64,000 nucleotides of DNA from Anaerolineae bacterium (GCA_027494015.1 JAOSJP010000001.1:434001-498000); one strand, 5' to 3'. Positions 53,648-62,897 are shown, counted from the first letter of the stretch. The notes: generated by a model from the sequence alone, not told the origin. Program-made: numbers and translations.

Positions 53648-54514
53648 TTAGCTGAGCGCCGCTTTGAAGTCGGCAACAGCCGCGATGTGATCGGCAGCCG
53701 TCACCAGGCCGGCGTTCATCGTGTTGACGCAGACGTGAGTAGCGCCGAGCGCCCGCCAGCCCGCGAGGTAGGCATCCCAGGTGGGGCGAGGCTGGCGCGC
53801 CAGAGTGACGCGCACATCAATGCCGAACTGCGCCGGGTCGCGGCTCTCGGCGGCCAGGTGCTCGCGCAGTTGTGCGACCAGCGGCCCACCCTGCTCCGGG
53901 CCGAGGCCGGACGGCATCCAGCCCGCGCCGAAGCGGGCCATGCGCCGCAGGACGGGATCGGCAGCGCCGCCAAACCACAGCGGGATGGGGCGCTGGACGG
54001 GCAGGGGGTTGATCCCCAGGTTGCGGACGGTGTGATAGGCTCCCTCGAAGGTCACCAGCGGCTCCGTCCACAGCGCGCGCAGCAGGGCGATCTGCTCGTC
54101 CATGCGCCTGCCGCGCGTGGCGAAATCGTAGCCAACGCCGCGCATCTCGGCTTCGTTCCAGCCTACAGCGACTCCCAGGCGCAGCCGCCCGCCGGAGAGG
54201 ATGTCCACTTCGGCGGCTTGCTTGGCGACCAGGGGCGTGTTGCGCTGGGGCAGGATGAGGATGCCGGTGGCGAATTCGAGGCGCGCCGTGAGCGCCGCCA
54301 GGTAGCCGAAGAGCACCAGCGGCTCGTGGAACTGGTCGCGGAAGGTGTAGGTGAAACGCCGCCCGTCCGGGTAGTCCGCCGGGTCAGCGCCGAGAATGTG
54401 CTCGTAGGTGAGCAGGTAGTCGTAGCCCAGGCCCTCGACGGCCTGAACGAAGTCCCGAATCACCAGCGGGTCGGTGCCGATCTCGGTCTGAGGGAGGACG
54501 ACGCCCAGTTTCAT
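53648..54514 (-). CDS. LLM-class flavin/F420-dependent oxidoreductase
   Basis: 288 residues of the bacterial luciferase-like (alpha/beta barrel) superfamily, close to the F420-dependent TIGR03619 type. Start MKLGVVLPQTEIGTDP, then LGYDYLLTYEHILG, LARLEFATGILILPQRN-type strand and GRLRLGVAVGWNEAEM are characteristic. It catalyses a hydride transfer from a reduced flavin or F420; substrate unknown. The gene lies 33 bases beyond the mutL stop in the same direction and may be co-transcribed. Confidence 0.9.
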   Translation of the reverse strand: MKLGVVLPQTEIGTDPLVIRDFVQAVEGLGYDYLLTYEHILGADPADYPDGRRFTYTFRDQFHEPLVLFGYLAALTARLEFATGILILPQRNTPLVAKQAAEVDILSGGRLRLGVAVGWNEAEMRGVGYDFATRGRRMDEQIALLRALWTEPLVTFEGAYHTVRNLGINPLPVQRPIPLWFGGAADPVLRRMARFGAGWMPSGLGPEQGGPLVAQLREHLAAESRDPAQFGIDVRVTLARQPRPTWDAYLAGWRALGATHVCVNTMNAGLVTAADHIAAVADFKAALS

Positions 54515-54547
54515 CGGGTGCTCTCCTGGCTGGCTACCCAGCGTGCT

Positions 54548-56399
54548 TCACGTGCGCCCAAACAGGCGGGTCAGCTCGCCGGCGCTGATGTGCAACAGGG
54601 TCGGGCGTCCGTGCGGGCAGGTGTGCGGCGACTCGCAGCGCTCCAATTGCCCAATGAGCGTCTGCATCTCGGCGAAGCTGAGCAACTGGCCCGCTTTCAC
54701 GGCTGCCGCCTTGCAGACGCGGCGCACGAGGCGCGCTTCCAGTGCGGCTTCGCCGGGCGGCGCGCCCGCTTCCAGGTCTTCGACCAGGCCGCGCAGCACT
54801 TCGGTGGGGTCGTGCCCGGCGAGCAGGGCGGGCACGGCGCGCACGCGAAAGGTGCCCGCGCCGAAGGGTTCCAGGACGAAGCCGAGGGCCTCCAGGGTGG
54901 CGAGATTCTCCTCGACGAGCAGGGCCGCTGTCGCCGGTAGCTCGACGGTAGTTGAAGGCAGAGCCTGTTGGGCGACGGGCTGCATGGCGGCTTGCCGGGC
55001 CATGAACTCTTCGTACAGGATACGTTCGTGGGCGGCGTGCTGGTCAACCAGGTACAACCCTGCCGGGCCTTCGGCGACGATGTAGGCGGCACCCACCTGT
55101 CCGACGACGCGCAGGACGGGCAGCGTGCGCGGGCGCTGTGGCCCCTGCGGCCCCGCGGGGACGGCGGTCGGATCGAAGACAGTATCATGGCTGGGGGCCG
55201 GCGTGGAGTCTGGCGGCGGCACGTGGCGGGCGTGGCGACCGGCGTCGAAGGCGTGCAATTCCAGGCGAAGCTGCTCCTCGCCGGGCAGCAGAGGGACGGC
55301 CTGCTGGCGGCTGGAGGGCGTCATCGTAATCGGTGCCCGCTGACCAGCCGGAATCGCGGGCGGTAGGGAACGCGCCCCCCAACGACGGCACGGGAGCCTG
55401 GCCGACGACTGCCTGGCGCACCGCGCGCTGCACCGCTGAGAAGACGGCATCCGGCGCGCGGAAGCGCACTTCCGCCTTGGTGGGGTGCACGTTCACGTCC
55501 ACCTCTTCGGGAGGCAGCGCGATCAGCAGCACGGCCAGGGGATAGCGCCCCTGGGGGATCAGCGTGTGATACGCCTGGACGACGGCGTAGGACAGGCTCT
55601 GATCCATGATGGCGCGCCCGTTGACGAAGAGCACGATATGGCTGCGGTTGGCGCGGTTGAGCGCGGGCACGGAGGCGAAGCCATAGACCTCGATGGGCGG
55701 CAGATCGGGGCGCGCAGGGGGCAGCGGGCTGACTTCGAGCATGTCACGGAAGCTCTCCAGCCCGAACGCTTCGACCAGCACATCGGCCAGATCGCCGCTG
55801 CCCGTGCTGTGAAATTGCTCGCGCCCCTCCTGGCTCAGTTGGAAGCGGACACAAGGATAGGCCAGCGCGTAGCGGGTGACAAGTTGGGTGATGTGGCGGC
55901 GCTCGGTGCTCTCCGATTTGAGGAACTTGAGGCGGGCGGGCGTGTTGAAAAACAGGTTCTCGACCTCGACGACCGTGCCTGCCGGGGCACCGGCGGGGCG
56001 CTCGGCGCGTAGTTCGCCTCCCTCGACGAGCACTTCGGCGCCGATCGGCTCCTTGTGATAGCGCGTGACCAGCCGCGTGCGGCTGACGGCGGCAATGCTG
56101 GCCAGCGCCTCCCCACGAAAGCCCAGTGTGGTGATGGCGTCGAGGTCGTCCACTGTGCGCAGCTTGCTGGTCGAGTGGCGGGCAAATGCGAGCGCGGCCT
56201 CATGGGAGGGGATGCCCACGCCATCGTCGCTGACGCGGATCAGACGCTGCCCGCCGCGCTCGATCTCGATGACGATGGAGGTCGCGCCCGCGTCAATGGC
56301 GTTCTCCAGCAGTTCCTTGACGACCGAGGCCGGGCGCTCGACGACTTCGCCGGCGGCGATCTGCGCGGCGACTACGTCCGGCAAGACCTGAATAGGCAT
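54548..56399 (-). CDS. mutL: DNA mismatch repair protein MutL, frameshifted in linker
   Basis: About 616 residues if one base is removed. The N-terminal ATPase (about 1-330) is intact: AAGEVVERPASVVKELLENA, DDGVGI, TLGFRGEALASI. The C-terminal dimerisation part has LYLVDQHAAHERILYEEF and ends CPHGRPTLLHISAGELTRLF. The two halves are in different frames. The switch fits a G6 run (C6 on the plus strand at 55375-55380) where five bases would give SLGARSLPPAIPAGQ and an open frame throughout. As sequenced, translation stops at 55185 and yields a 404-residue protein lacking the C-terminal domain. No DQHA endonuclease metal motif change is obvious. A promoter lies at 56455. Confidence 0.85.
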
Positions 56400-56454
56400 G
56401 GCGTGCGCGTGCGCTCCTGGGATGCCCGGCGGGATGATCCGTGATGAGGGGCGG

Positions 56455-56484
56455 ATTATACCATCAGGGCAGGGGGGCGGACAA
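56455..56484 (-). promoter_or_regulatory. Promoter of mutL
   Basis: On the minus strand TTGTCC (56479-56484) and TATAAT (56455-56460) are 18 bases apart, with TATAAT about 56 bases before the ATG at 56399. Confidence 0.6.
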
Positions 56485-56501
56485 CGCGCTGACGCGGCGC
56501 A

Positions 56502-56950
56502 GGGTCCACGAACACCCTGTCGCCAGGGGAGGTTCGGGAATGCTCGCGGAACGCCTCCCCCCTCAATCCCCCCTCCAGCACAGCTAGAGGGGGACGATCT
56601 GACAGGCTGCTAGCCCCTTCCCCTAGCTTTGCTGGGGGAAGGGGTTGGGGGATAGGGGCCTTCGCCAACTGCCTGACAACCTGACGCTGTTGGCGAAATG
56701 CCTTTGTAGGGGCGTATAGCCATACGCCCCTACGAAACCAGCGCGTGCCTGATTCGCCAACAGCATCACCCTGTCGCCAGGGGAGGTTCGGGAATGCTCG
56801 CGGAGCGCCTTCCCCCTCAATCCCCCCTCCAGCACAGCTAGAGGGGGGACGATCTGACAAGCTGCTAGCCCCTTCCCCTAGCTTTGCTGAGGGAAGGGGT
56901 TGGGGGATAGGGGCCTTCGCCAACTGCCTGACAACCTGTTCGTGAACCTT
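56502..56950. mobile_element. R2 element with duplicated interior and nested R5
   Basis: Outer ends GGTCCACGAACA and TGTTCGTGAACC are inverted repeats with one mismatch. CGGCGCA lies just outside on each side (56495-56501, 56951-56957), a likely target duplication. Inside, two nearly identical direct copies of a 169-170 base unit (56514-56682 and 56768-56937) flank a separate small palindromic element. The gap 56400-57027 holds no gene. Confidence 0.75.
56682..56768. repeat. R5 palindromic element nested in R2
   Basis: An 87-base element with termini TGACGCTGTTGGCGAA and TTCGCCAACAGCATCA (inverted, one mismatch) and a central hairpin GTAGGGGCGTATAG/CATACGCCCCTAC. It separates the two R2 interior copies. 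Confidence 0.7.
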
Positions 56951-56984
56951 CGGCGCACGAGGGGTGCGCGGCGGCGAATTGCTC

Positions 56985-57013
56985 TTGTCAGCGAGAGTGG
57001 GGACTGCTATAAT
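56985..57013 (+). promoter_or_regulatory. Promoter of the tRNA-Thr gene
   Basis: TTGTCA (56985-56990), 17 bases, TATAAT (57008-57013), the best sigma-70 match in the window, 15 bases before the tRNA. Confidence 0.8.
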
Positions 57014-57027
57014 GCCCCTTAGTCGTT

Positions 57028-57100
57028 GCCACCCTAGCTCAATCGGCAGAGCAAACGCTTCGTAAGCGTTAGGTTAAGGGTTCAACTCCCTTGGGTGGCT
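57028..57100 (+). tRNA. tRNA-Thr (anticodon CGU)
   Basis: 73 bases fold into a cloverleaf: acceptor GCCACCC/GGGTGGC, D arm GCTC..GAGC, anticodon stem AACGC/GCGTT with loop TTCGTAA (anticodon CGT, reading ACG), and T arm with GGTTCAACTCC-type loop. The discriminator base is T (57100). CCA is not encoded. uridine kinase begins 70 bases downstream. No integrase or tRNA-end duplication is seen. Confidence 0.93.
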
Positions 57101-57170
57101 CTGCGAGAGAGTGCCCCAGTGCGAAAGCTGCGGGCATTTCTTTTAGCCGTCCGAGGTCGGGGAGGCTCCC

Positions 57171-57839
57171 ATGACCGGCGCACACAGCCCTATCAGTCCG
57201 ATCACGATCGGGGTGGCAGGTGGGACGGGGGCGGGCAAGACAACCGTCTCGCGGGCCATCCTGGACCGCGTGGGCACTGAGAACATCGCCTACCTCGAAC
57301 ATGATGCCTACTACAAAGACCTGCGCGACATCCCCTTTGCCGATGCACAATTCATCAACTTCGACCACCCCGACACGCTGGAAACATCGCTGCTGATTGA
57401 GCATGTCCAGCAGTTGAAGCGGGGGGAGCCAGTCGCCATACCCCGGTACGACTTCACGACCAACCGCCGCCTGAGCGAGGTCACGGTGGTCTACCCCCAA
57501 CCGATCATCCTGGTGGAAGGAATCCTGATCTTCGCCGAGCCGGAATTGCGCAAGCTGTTCGATGTGCGTATCTTCGTAGATACGGACCCGGATATTCGCT
57601 TCATTCGCCGGCTGAAACGCGACCTGGCGGAGCGCGGGCGCACTGTCGAGTCGGTCATTGAGCAGTACCTGGGCAGCGTGCGCCCGATGCACCTGGATTT
57701 CGTCGAGCCAAGCAAGCGTTACGCGGACGTGATCATTCCCGAAGGGGGCCTGAATCTGGTGGCGATTGACATGGTGGCCGCGCGCATTCGCAGTATGCTT
57801 GACAGCCCGGAATTGCGCTCCAGCCTGCTGCGCCGGTAA
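57171..57839 (+). CDS. udk: Uridine kinase
   Basis: 222 residues. P-loop GGTGAGKTTVSRAIL, then EHDAYYKDL, DFTTNRRL and VILVEGILIF-type strand (IILVEGILIFAEPELRKL), all typical of Udk. It phosphorylates uridine or cytidine in pyrimidine salvage. The C-terminal part (DPDIRFIRRLKRD, RPMHLDFVEPSKRYAD) completes the family fold. The VTT-domain gene follows 75 bases downstream, or six bases if an earlier start is used, so the two may share a transcript, possibly with the tRNA promoter. Confidence 0.95.
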   Translation: MTGAHSPISPITIGVAGGTGAGKTTVSRAILDRVGTENIAYLEHDAYYKDLRDIPFADAQFINFDHPDTLETSLLIEHVQQLKRGEPVAIPRYDFTTNRRLSEVTVVYPQPIILVEGILIFAEPELRKLFDVRIFVDTDPDIRFIRRLKRDLAERGRTVESVIEQYLGSVRPMHLDFVEPSKRYADVIIPEGGLNLVAIDMVAARIRSMLDSPELRSSLLRR

Positions 57840-57914
57840 CTCACCATGCCTGTCCGAGAACATATCACCCGCCAGGAGCGGCAATCACTGGCCCAGGGCC
57901 GTGAGAAGGAGTCC

Positions 57915-58484
57915 ATGAAACCAGCGCAGCCCTATAGGCCATCGAAGCTCTCGTGGGTGTTGCGCGGAGCCGGACTTGTGGGCATCATCCTGTTCTCCAT
58001 CGCTGTTGCCACCTACCGCGACCGTCTGCAGGAGTTCTCCACGCTCGGCTACGCGGGCGCCTTCCTGGCGATGCTGATCAGCAATGCCACGCTCGTGCTG
58101 CCCGCGCCGGGGCTGATCATCGTGTTTGTGCTGGGCAGCGCGCTCAACCCCCTGGTGGTGGGCGTGGTTGCGGCGCTGGGCGCTGCTCTGGGGGAGATGA
58201 CTGGCTACTTCACCGGCTATGCAGGGCTGGCCCTGATGGAGGAGTCCGGAGTGGCGCTCCGTATCCGGGGCTGGATGAATCGCAACGGTCCGCTGACGAT
58301 CTTCGCTTTGAGCGCGATTCCCAACCCGTTTTTCGATCTGGCAGGGCTGATGGCGGGAGCAGGGCGGATGCCCGTCTGGAAGTTCTTGAGCGTGGCCTTC
58401 CTGGGCAAAACCCTCCAGGCGACTTGTATTGCCCTGGCTGGGGCGCTGTCATTGGAGTGGGTGGAGCGGTTGCTCACCCATTGA
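57915..58484 (+). CDS. VTT/DedA-family membrane protein
   Basis: 189 residues with four or five hydrophobic segments (about 15-35, 45-85, 95-125, 160-185). The VTT/SNARE-associated motif region is ALGAALGEMTGYFTGYAG followed by IFALSAIPNPFFDLAGLMAG. DedA proteins are linked to lipid flipping and membrane homeostasis. The ATG at 57915 is chosen because GAAGGAG lies five bases upstream; an earlier ATG at 57846 would add a charged 23-residue leader. It ends before the T-box promoter. Confidence 0.85.
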   Translation: MKPAQPYRPSKLSWVLRGAGLVGIILFSIAVATYRDRLQEFSTLGYAGAFLAMLISNATLVLPAPGLIIVFVLGSALNPLVVGVVAALGAALGEMTGYFTGYAGLALMEESGVALRIRGWMNRNGPLTIFALSAIPNPFFDLAGLMAGAGRMPVWKFLSVAFLGKTLQATCIALAGALSLEWVERLLTH

Positions 58485-58547
58485 GCCGCTGGAATGGTTC
58501 AGGCATTTCGCCTTCAATGTGAGAGGCACCCGCGCGAGAACTCACTG

Positions 58548-58577
58548 TTGACGCTGGTGAGTGCGGGGTGCTATACT
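58548..58577 (+). promoter_or_regulatory. Promoter of the T-box leader
   Basis: TTGACG (58548-58553), 18 bases, TATACT (58572-58577). Transcription from about 58584 would include the whole T-box. Confidence 0.7.
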
Positions 58578-58583
58578 GGTTTC

Positions 58584-58841
58584 CTTGAACGACTTCGACG
58601 GAGAGGAGTACGCGGCACGGCGCTGACAGAGAGTGTGGGTCACTGGCTGCAAGCTCACACAGCAGTCCACCGCGGAAGGTCGCTCCTGAGTCGGCGCGCT
58701 GAACGGCGCTGAGCCGCTAGGCGTGTCCGGGTGCGCCCGTTAGCGCGCGAATGAGTGCCGGGCAACCGCAGCGTCGCCCGGAATCAAGGTGGTACCGCGG
58801 AAGAGCGCTCTTTCGTCCTTGCTGTGACGAAAGGGCGTTTT
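58584..58841 (+). promoter_or_regulatory. T-box riboswitch, probably valine (GUC)
   Basis: The T-box sequence AAGGTGGTACCGCGG lies at 58786-58800. Stem I begins with AGAGGAGTA (about 58611) and its apical part reads AGAGAGTGTGGGTCACTGGC. Pairing AGGAG with CTCCT and CGCGG with CCGCG leaves an internal loop GAAGGTCG, in which GTC (58679-58681) followed by G is the expected specifier for tRNA-Val. It would switch on downstream genes when uncharged tRNA-Val binds. The competing terminator is at 58805-58841. A methyltransferase gene comes first, then valS. Confidence 0.88.
58805..58841 (+). terminator. T-box attenuator
   Basis: GCGCTCTTTCGTC and GACGAAAGGGCG pair with one G-U and are followed by TTTT. 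It overlaps the region needed for the antiterminator at 58786, as in class I transcriptional T-boxes. Confidence 0.85.
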
Positions 58842-58856
58842 GCATTTGTCGGGGAC

Positions 58857-59627
58857 ATGATGAGCGAGAACAACGATACGAGCGCGTTTTATGACGCCGT
58901 TGCCGAGGACTATCACCTGTGGTACCGCGACTGGGAGGCTGAGCTAGAGCGCGAGGGGCTGCATCTGCGCCGCTACTTCCGCGAGCACGGCGTGCAGACG
59001 GTGCTCGATGCTTCGTGCGGACCGGGCACGCAGAGCGTGGCGCTGGCCAGGCTGGGCTTCACCATCACGGCGGCAGACCCCAGCGCTGGCTTGCTGGCCC
59101 GCGCCCGGCAGCTTGCGGCGGAGAATGGCGTGGAAGAGCGAATCGCCTTCGTACAGTCGGATTTCCGGAATCTGCTCAGCCATGTGAGCGGCCCGTTCGA
59201 CGCGGTGATAACTAAGGGGAACGCGATCCCGCACCTGCTGCGCGACGAGGAGATTGAGGAGGCGATACTCACCTTCTGCGAGCTGCTGCGCCCCGGTGGA
59301 TTGCTGCTCATCGGGATGCGCGACTTCGAGTCGTTGTTGGATGACCGCCCGCGTCTGCTGCCAGGGCAGGTGCATGATGGCCCGGAAGAGCAGGTGATCA
59401 CATTCGATGTGTGGGATTGGGACGATGGCCCACCGGTCACTGTGACCTACAACCGGTTCATTGTGCGCGGCCAGGGCACAGCCTATCGCGTGAGCAAGCA
59501 CCCGGTCAAGTTCCGCGCGCTGACGGCGGCGGAGGTCGAGGTCGTGCTGTCAGAGGTCGGCTTCGAGCGTTTTAGCGCCCAGCGCGACCGCTGGGAAGTG
59601 ATCATCACGGCGATCAAGCCGGAGTGA
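58857..59627 (+). CDS. Class I SAM-dependent methyltransferase
   Basis: 256 residues. SAM motif I is VLDASCGPGTQSVALA (about residue 48), then ITAADPSAGLLARARQLA, FDAVITKGNAIPHL and LRPGGLLLIGMRDFE. The overall look is near glycine/sarcosine N-methyltransferase-like enzymes, but the substrate is not certain. Two adjacent ATGs (58857, 58860) lie 16 bases after the T-box attenuator, so it is the first gene under valine tRNA control, which is unusual. valS starts 201 bases further; nothing clear lies in that gap. Confidence 0.88.
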   Translation: MMSENNDTSAFYDAVAEDYHLWYRDWEAELEREGLHLRRYFREHGVQTVLDASCGPGTQSVALARLGFTITAADPSAGLLARARQLAAENGVEERIAFVQSDFRNLLSHVSGPFDAVITKGNAIPHLLRDEEIEEAILTFCELLRPGGLLLIGMRDFESLLDDRPRLLPGQVHDGPEEQVITFDVWDWDDGPPVTVTYNRFIVRGQGTAYRVSKHPVKFRALTAAEVEVVLSEVGFERFSAQRDRWEVIITAIKPE

Positions 59628-59828
59628 GCGGGTCGAAGCGCTTGGTGGGCATGTGAATGGGCGGCGAAAGGGGGTGATCCGCCGTGTCACTTGTTGCTGA
59701 TGAAGAGGGCGTTGGCGTCGCGGGGCGCTGGCGCGCGTCAGAACCGAGCGCGGTGCGATTCTCCCGCGCACCCCGCTGGCTCGGCCGGCAGGCTCTTTTG
59801 GCGCAGATTTGGCGCAGGCGAGGACACC

Positions 59829-62465
59829 ATGACCATAGAAATGCCCAAGACGTTCGATTTCGCCGAGGCTGAGCCTCGGCTATACCGCTGGTGGGAAGAG
59901 AACGGCTGGTTCAAGCCAGAAGTGCACCCCGACGCCGAGCCGTTCGTGATCAGCATCCCGCCGCCCAACGTGACCGGTGCGCTGCACAACGGTCACGCCA
60001 TGTTTGTCAGCCTGGAAGACCTGATGATCCGCTACGAGCGGATGCGCGGGCGGGCGGCGCTGTGGGTGCCTGGCTCTGACCACGCGGGCATCGCCACGCA
60101 GCTTCAGATCGAGAACATGCTGCGCGAGGAAGGCACCAGCCGCGAGGAAGTGGGCCGAGAGGAGTTTCTGCGCCGCACGTGGGAATGGAAGCGCAAGTAT
60201 GGCGGGCGGATTGTCGAGCAACTGCGGCGGTTGGGGGCAAGCTGCGACTGGGATCGCGAGCGTTTCACGCTCGATGGGGGGCTTTCGCGCGCCGTGCGCG
60301 AAGCATTCGTGACGCTGTGGGAGCAGGGGTTGATCTATCGCGGGCTGCGCCTGATCAACTGGTCGCCGGGCCTGCAAACAGCCGTCAGCGACCTGGAAGT
60401 GGAGCGCGAAGAAGAGCAGGGCCATCTCTACTACTTCAACTACCCGCTGGAAGGCGGCGGCAGCATCCCGGTGGCGACGACGCGCCCGGAGACGATCCTG
60501 GGCGATACGGCGGTGGCCGTGCACCCCGACGACGACCGCTACCGGCGCTTCATCGGGCGGCGGGCGCTGGTGCCCATGCTCAACCGGCCCATCCCGGTCA
60601 TCGCCGACGAGTATGTGGATCGCGAGTTCGGCACTGGCGCGCTGAAGATCACGCCCGGACACGATCCGGCGGACTATGAGATTGGCCAGCGGCACGGCCT
60701 GGAACTGGTCAATATCATGAACAAGGACGCGACGCTCAACGAGAACGCCGGGCCGTATGCCGGGCTGGATCGTTTCGTGGCGCGCCAGAAGCTGTGGGCC
60801 GATATGGAACAGGCGGGGATGACCCTGCGCGTGGAAGCGCATCGGCACGTCGTGCCGCGCTCGCAGCGCGGCGGCGAAGTGGTCGAGCCGCTGGTCAGCC
60901 GGCAGTGGTTCGTCAAGATTCAGCCGCTGGCCGAGAAAGCGATTGCAGCAGTGCGTGACGGGCGGATCACCATTGTGCCGGCGCACTTCGAGCGCGTGTA
61001 CTTCAACTGGCTGGAGAACATCCAGGACTGGTGCATCAGCCGCCAGTTGTGGTGGGGGCACCGCATCCCGGCGTGGCACTGCGCCGACTGCGGCGAGATC
61101 ACGGTGGCACGAGAAGACCCCGCCGTCTGCGCGCACTGCGGCAGCGCGGCCATCGAGCAGGACCCGGACGTGCTGGATACGTGGTTCAGCAGCGGGCTGT
61201 GGCCGTTCAGCACGCTCGGCTGGCCGGATGACACGCCCGATCTGCGCCGCTACTACCCGACCGATGTCATGGAGACAGGCTACGACATCCTGTTCTTCTG
61301 GGTGGTGCGCATGATCATGATGGGGTTGTGGTTCACGGGCGACATCCCCTTCCACACGGTCTACCTGCACGGGTTGGTGCGCGACGAGCACGGGCGCAAG
61401 ATGAGCAAGACTTACGGGAATGTGCTCGATCCGCTGGACACCGTGGAGAAGTACGGCACGGACGCTCTGCGCTTCACGTTGCTGACGGGGAGCGCGCCGG
61501 GCAACGACATGAACCTGGCTGAGAGCCGCATTGAATATCACCGCAACTTCGGCAACAAGCTGTGGCAAATGTCGCGCTTCGTGTGGTCGAACCTCGAAGG
61601 GTACTCACCGCGCCCGGAGCCACAGCAGGCCGGGCTGGACCTGCCCAGCCGCTGGATTCTCAGCCGGCTGGCCGGCCTGGTGAGCGACGTACAGCGCCTG
61701 TTCGATGCGTACCAGTACGGCGAGGCGGGGCGGCAGGTGCTCGACTTCCTGTGGAGCGAGTTCGCTGACTGGTACGTGGAGATCAGCAAGAGCGCGCTGT
61801 ACGGCGGCGACGCGGCGCGGCGGGAACAGGCGCTGGACGTGCTGGTGTATGTCCTGAACACCGGGCTGCGGCTGCTGCACCCGTACATGCCCTACATCAC
61901 CGAGGAGGTTTGGGGCTACCTGCCATGCGGCGAAGGCCCGCTGATCCTCGCCCGGTGGCCTGCTGCCAATCCTGCTCTGCTGGACGCCGAAGCTGAGGGG
62001 CAGTTTGCCATCCTGATGGACCTGGTGCGCGGCATCCGCAACGCGCGGGCTGAGCACAAGGTCGAGCCAGCACAGCGCATCAGCGCCCTGATTGACGCGG
62101 GGAGTCAGCGGGCGTTGATTGAGGCGCACGCCGACCTCTTCGCGCGGCTGTGCAATGTGGACCGTGTGACGCTGCTCGGCTCCGGGGCGGGCGCGCCCGA
62201 ACAGGCGGCGACCATCGTCGCGGCGGATGTGACGGTGTACCTGCCGCTGGCTGACCTGATAGACCTGGATGCTGAGCGCGAGCGCCTGCGGCGGGAATTG
62301 GCGAACCTCGACCAGCAGATCGCGCGCACGACGGCGCTGCTGGGTAACGAGAGCTTCGTCAGCAAGGCCAGGCCGGAGGTTGTGCAGCGCGAGCGCGACA
62401 AGCTGGAGGCGTTGGTGGCCAGCCAGCGCGCAGTCGAAGAGCGGCTGGCGGCTTTGGGGGCCTGA
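59829..62465 (+). CDS. valS: Valyl-tRNA synthetase
   Basis: 878 residues, the normal size. The HIGH-type signature is PPPNVTGALHNGHAM and the KMSKS-type loop is GRKMSKTYGNVLDPLDTVEKYG. The editing domain (about 190-340) and anticodon-binding part follow, and the C-terminal helical arm ends with coiled-coil residues (ERLRRELANLDQQIARTTAL). It charges tRNA-Val with valine and edits threonine. A zinc-like cluster (CADC, CAHC) is in the middle. ATG at 59829 follows GAGG and begins the conserved IEMPKTFDF start. The upstream T-box probably regulates it. Confidence 0.97.
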   Translation: MTIEMPKTFDFAEAEPRLYRWWEENGWFKPEVHPDAEPFVISIPPPNVTGALHNGHAMFVSLEDLMIRYERMRGRAALWVPGSDHAGIATQLQIENMLREEGTSREEVGREEFLRRTWEWKRKYGGRIVEQLRRLGASCDWDRERFTLDGGLSRAVREAFVTLWEQGLIYRGLRLINWSPGLQTAVSDLEVEREEEQGHLYYFNYPLEGGGSIPVATTRPETILGDTAVAVHPDDDRYRRFIGRRALVPMLNRPIPVIADEYVDREFGTGALKITPGHDPADYEIGQRHGLELVNIMNKDATLNENAGPYAGLDRFVARQKLWADMEQAGMTLRVEAHRHVVPRSQRGGEVVEPLVSRQWFVKIQPLAEKAIAAVRDGRITIVPAHFERVYFNWLENIQDWCISRQLWWGHRIPAWHCADCGEITVAREDPAVCAHCGSAAIEQDPDVLDTWFSSGLWPFSTLGWPDDTPDLRRYYPTDVMETGYDILFFWVVRMIMMGLWFTGDIPFHTVYLHGLVRDEHGRKMSKTYGNVLDPLDTVEKYGTDALRFTLLTGSAPGNDMNLAESRIEYHRNFGNKLWQMSRFVWSNLEGYSPRPEPQQAGLDLPSRWILSRLAGLVSDVQRLFDAYQYGEAGRQVLDFLWSEFADWYVEISKSALYGGDAARREQALDVLVYVLNTGLRLLHPYMPYITEEVWGYLPCGEGPLILARWPAANPALLDAEAEGQFAILMDLVRGIRNARAEHKVEPAQRISALIDAGSQRALIEAHADLFARLCNVDRVTLLGSGAGAPEQAATIVAADVTVYLPLADLIDLDAERERLRRELANLDQQIARTTALLGNESFVSKARPEVVQRERDKLEALVASQRAVEERLAALGA

Positions 62466-62545
62466 GAGCCTGGGCGACGCTGAATTGCCAGCACCGCGCG
62501 GGCATCTCTGGGAAGTGGGGGGTGTTGGGCGGGCTGCCGCCGCGC

Positions 62546-62785
62546 TTATGGCTCAGGCGGGCGCTGAGACCTGAGCAAGAACAGCGCCCGGCCCGCCCGC
62601 TTCGCTTCGCGGCGCACCTGCGCGTCGGGGTCGTTGAAGTAGAGTGTTTCGAGGGCGGGGAGCGCTTCTGTGGCCCCAAGCTGCACAAGCTCGGCGATGG
62701 AGCGCAGCCGAATCTCCGGGTTCTTGTCTTCCAGGCGGGTCAGATGATAGGCGATCAACCGGTCGTTGGTAGTCACGGCGCGCAT
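62546..62785 (-). CDS. Small HEAT-repeat protein
   Basis: 79 residues. Two helical HEAT-like units are visible: RLEDKNPEIRLRSIAELVQL and NDPDAQVRREAKRAGRALFL. They would form a small scaffold like those in phycobilisome-lyase or PBS-type HEAT proteins. The ATG at 62785 or a GTG nine bases after GAGG (62776) could start it. It converges with valS, 81 bases from its stop. Function is unknown; the repeat may bind a protein partner. Confidence 0.75.
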   Translation of the reverse strand: MRAVTTNDRLIAYHLTRLEDKNPEIRLRSIAELVQLGATEALPALETLYFNDPDAQVRREAKRAGRALFLLRSQRPPEP

Positions 62786-62897
62786 CCTCGTCGCGTGGCA
62801 CAGTCCGGCGCCCGGCAGGGCCAGCGCGCCGCCGGGCCGAGCATCAGTATAGCAGCGGGCGCGCGTCCGCACCACATGGGTGAGACGGGGAGATGCG

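Noticed and set aside
57028..57171. tRNA-associated integration site
   Set aside because: No integrase and no repeat of the tRNA 3' end was found in the downstream window.
58755..58857. Upstream start for the methyltransferase at 58755
   Set aside because: That start lies inside the T-box and terminator; the ATG at 58857 begins the conserved domain.
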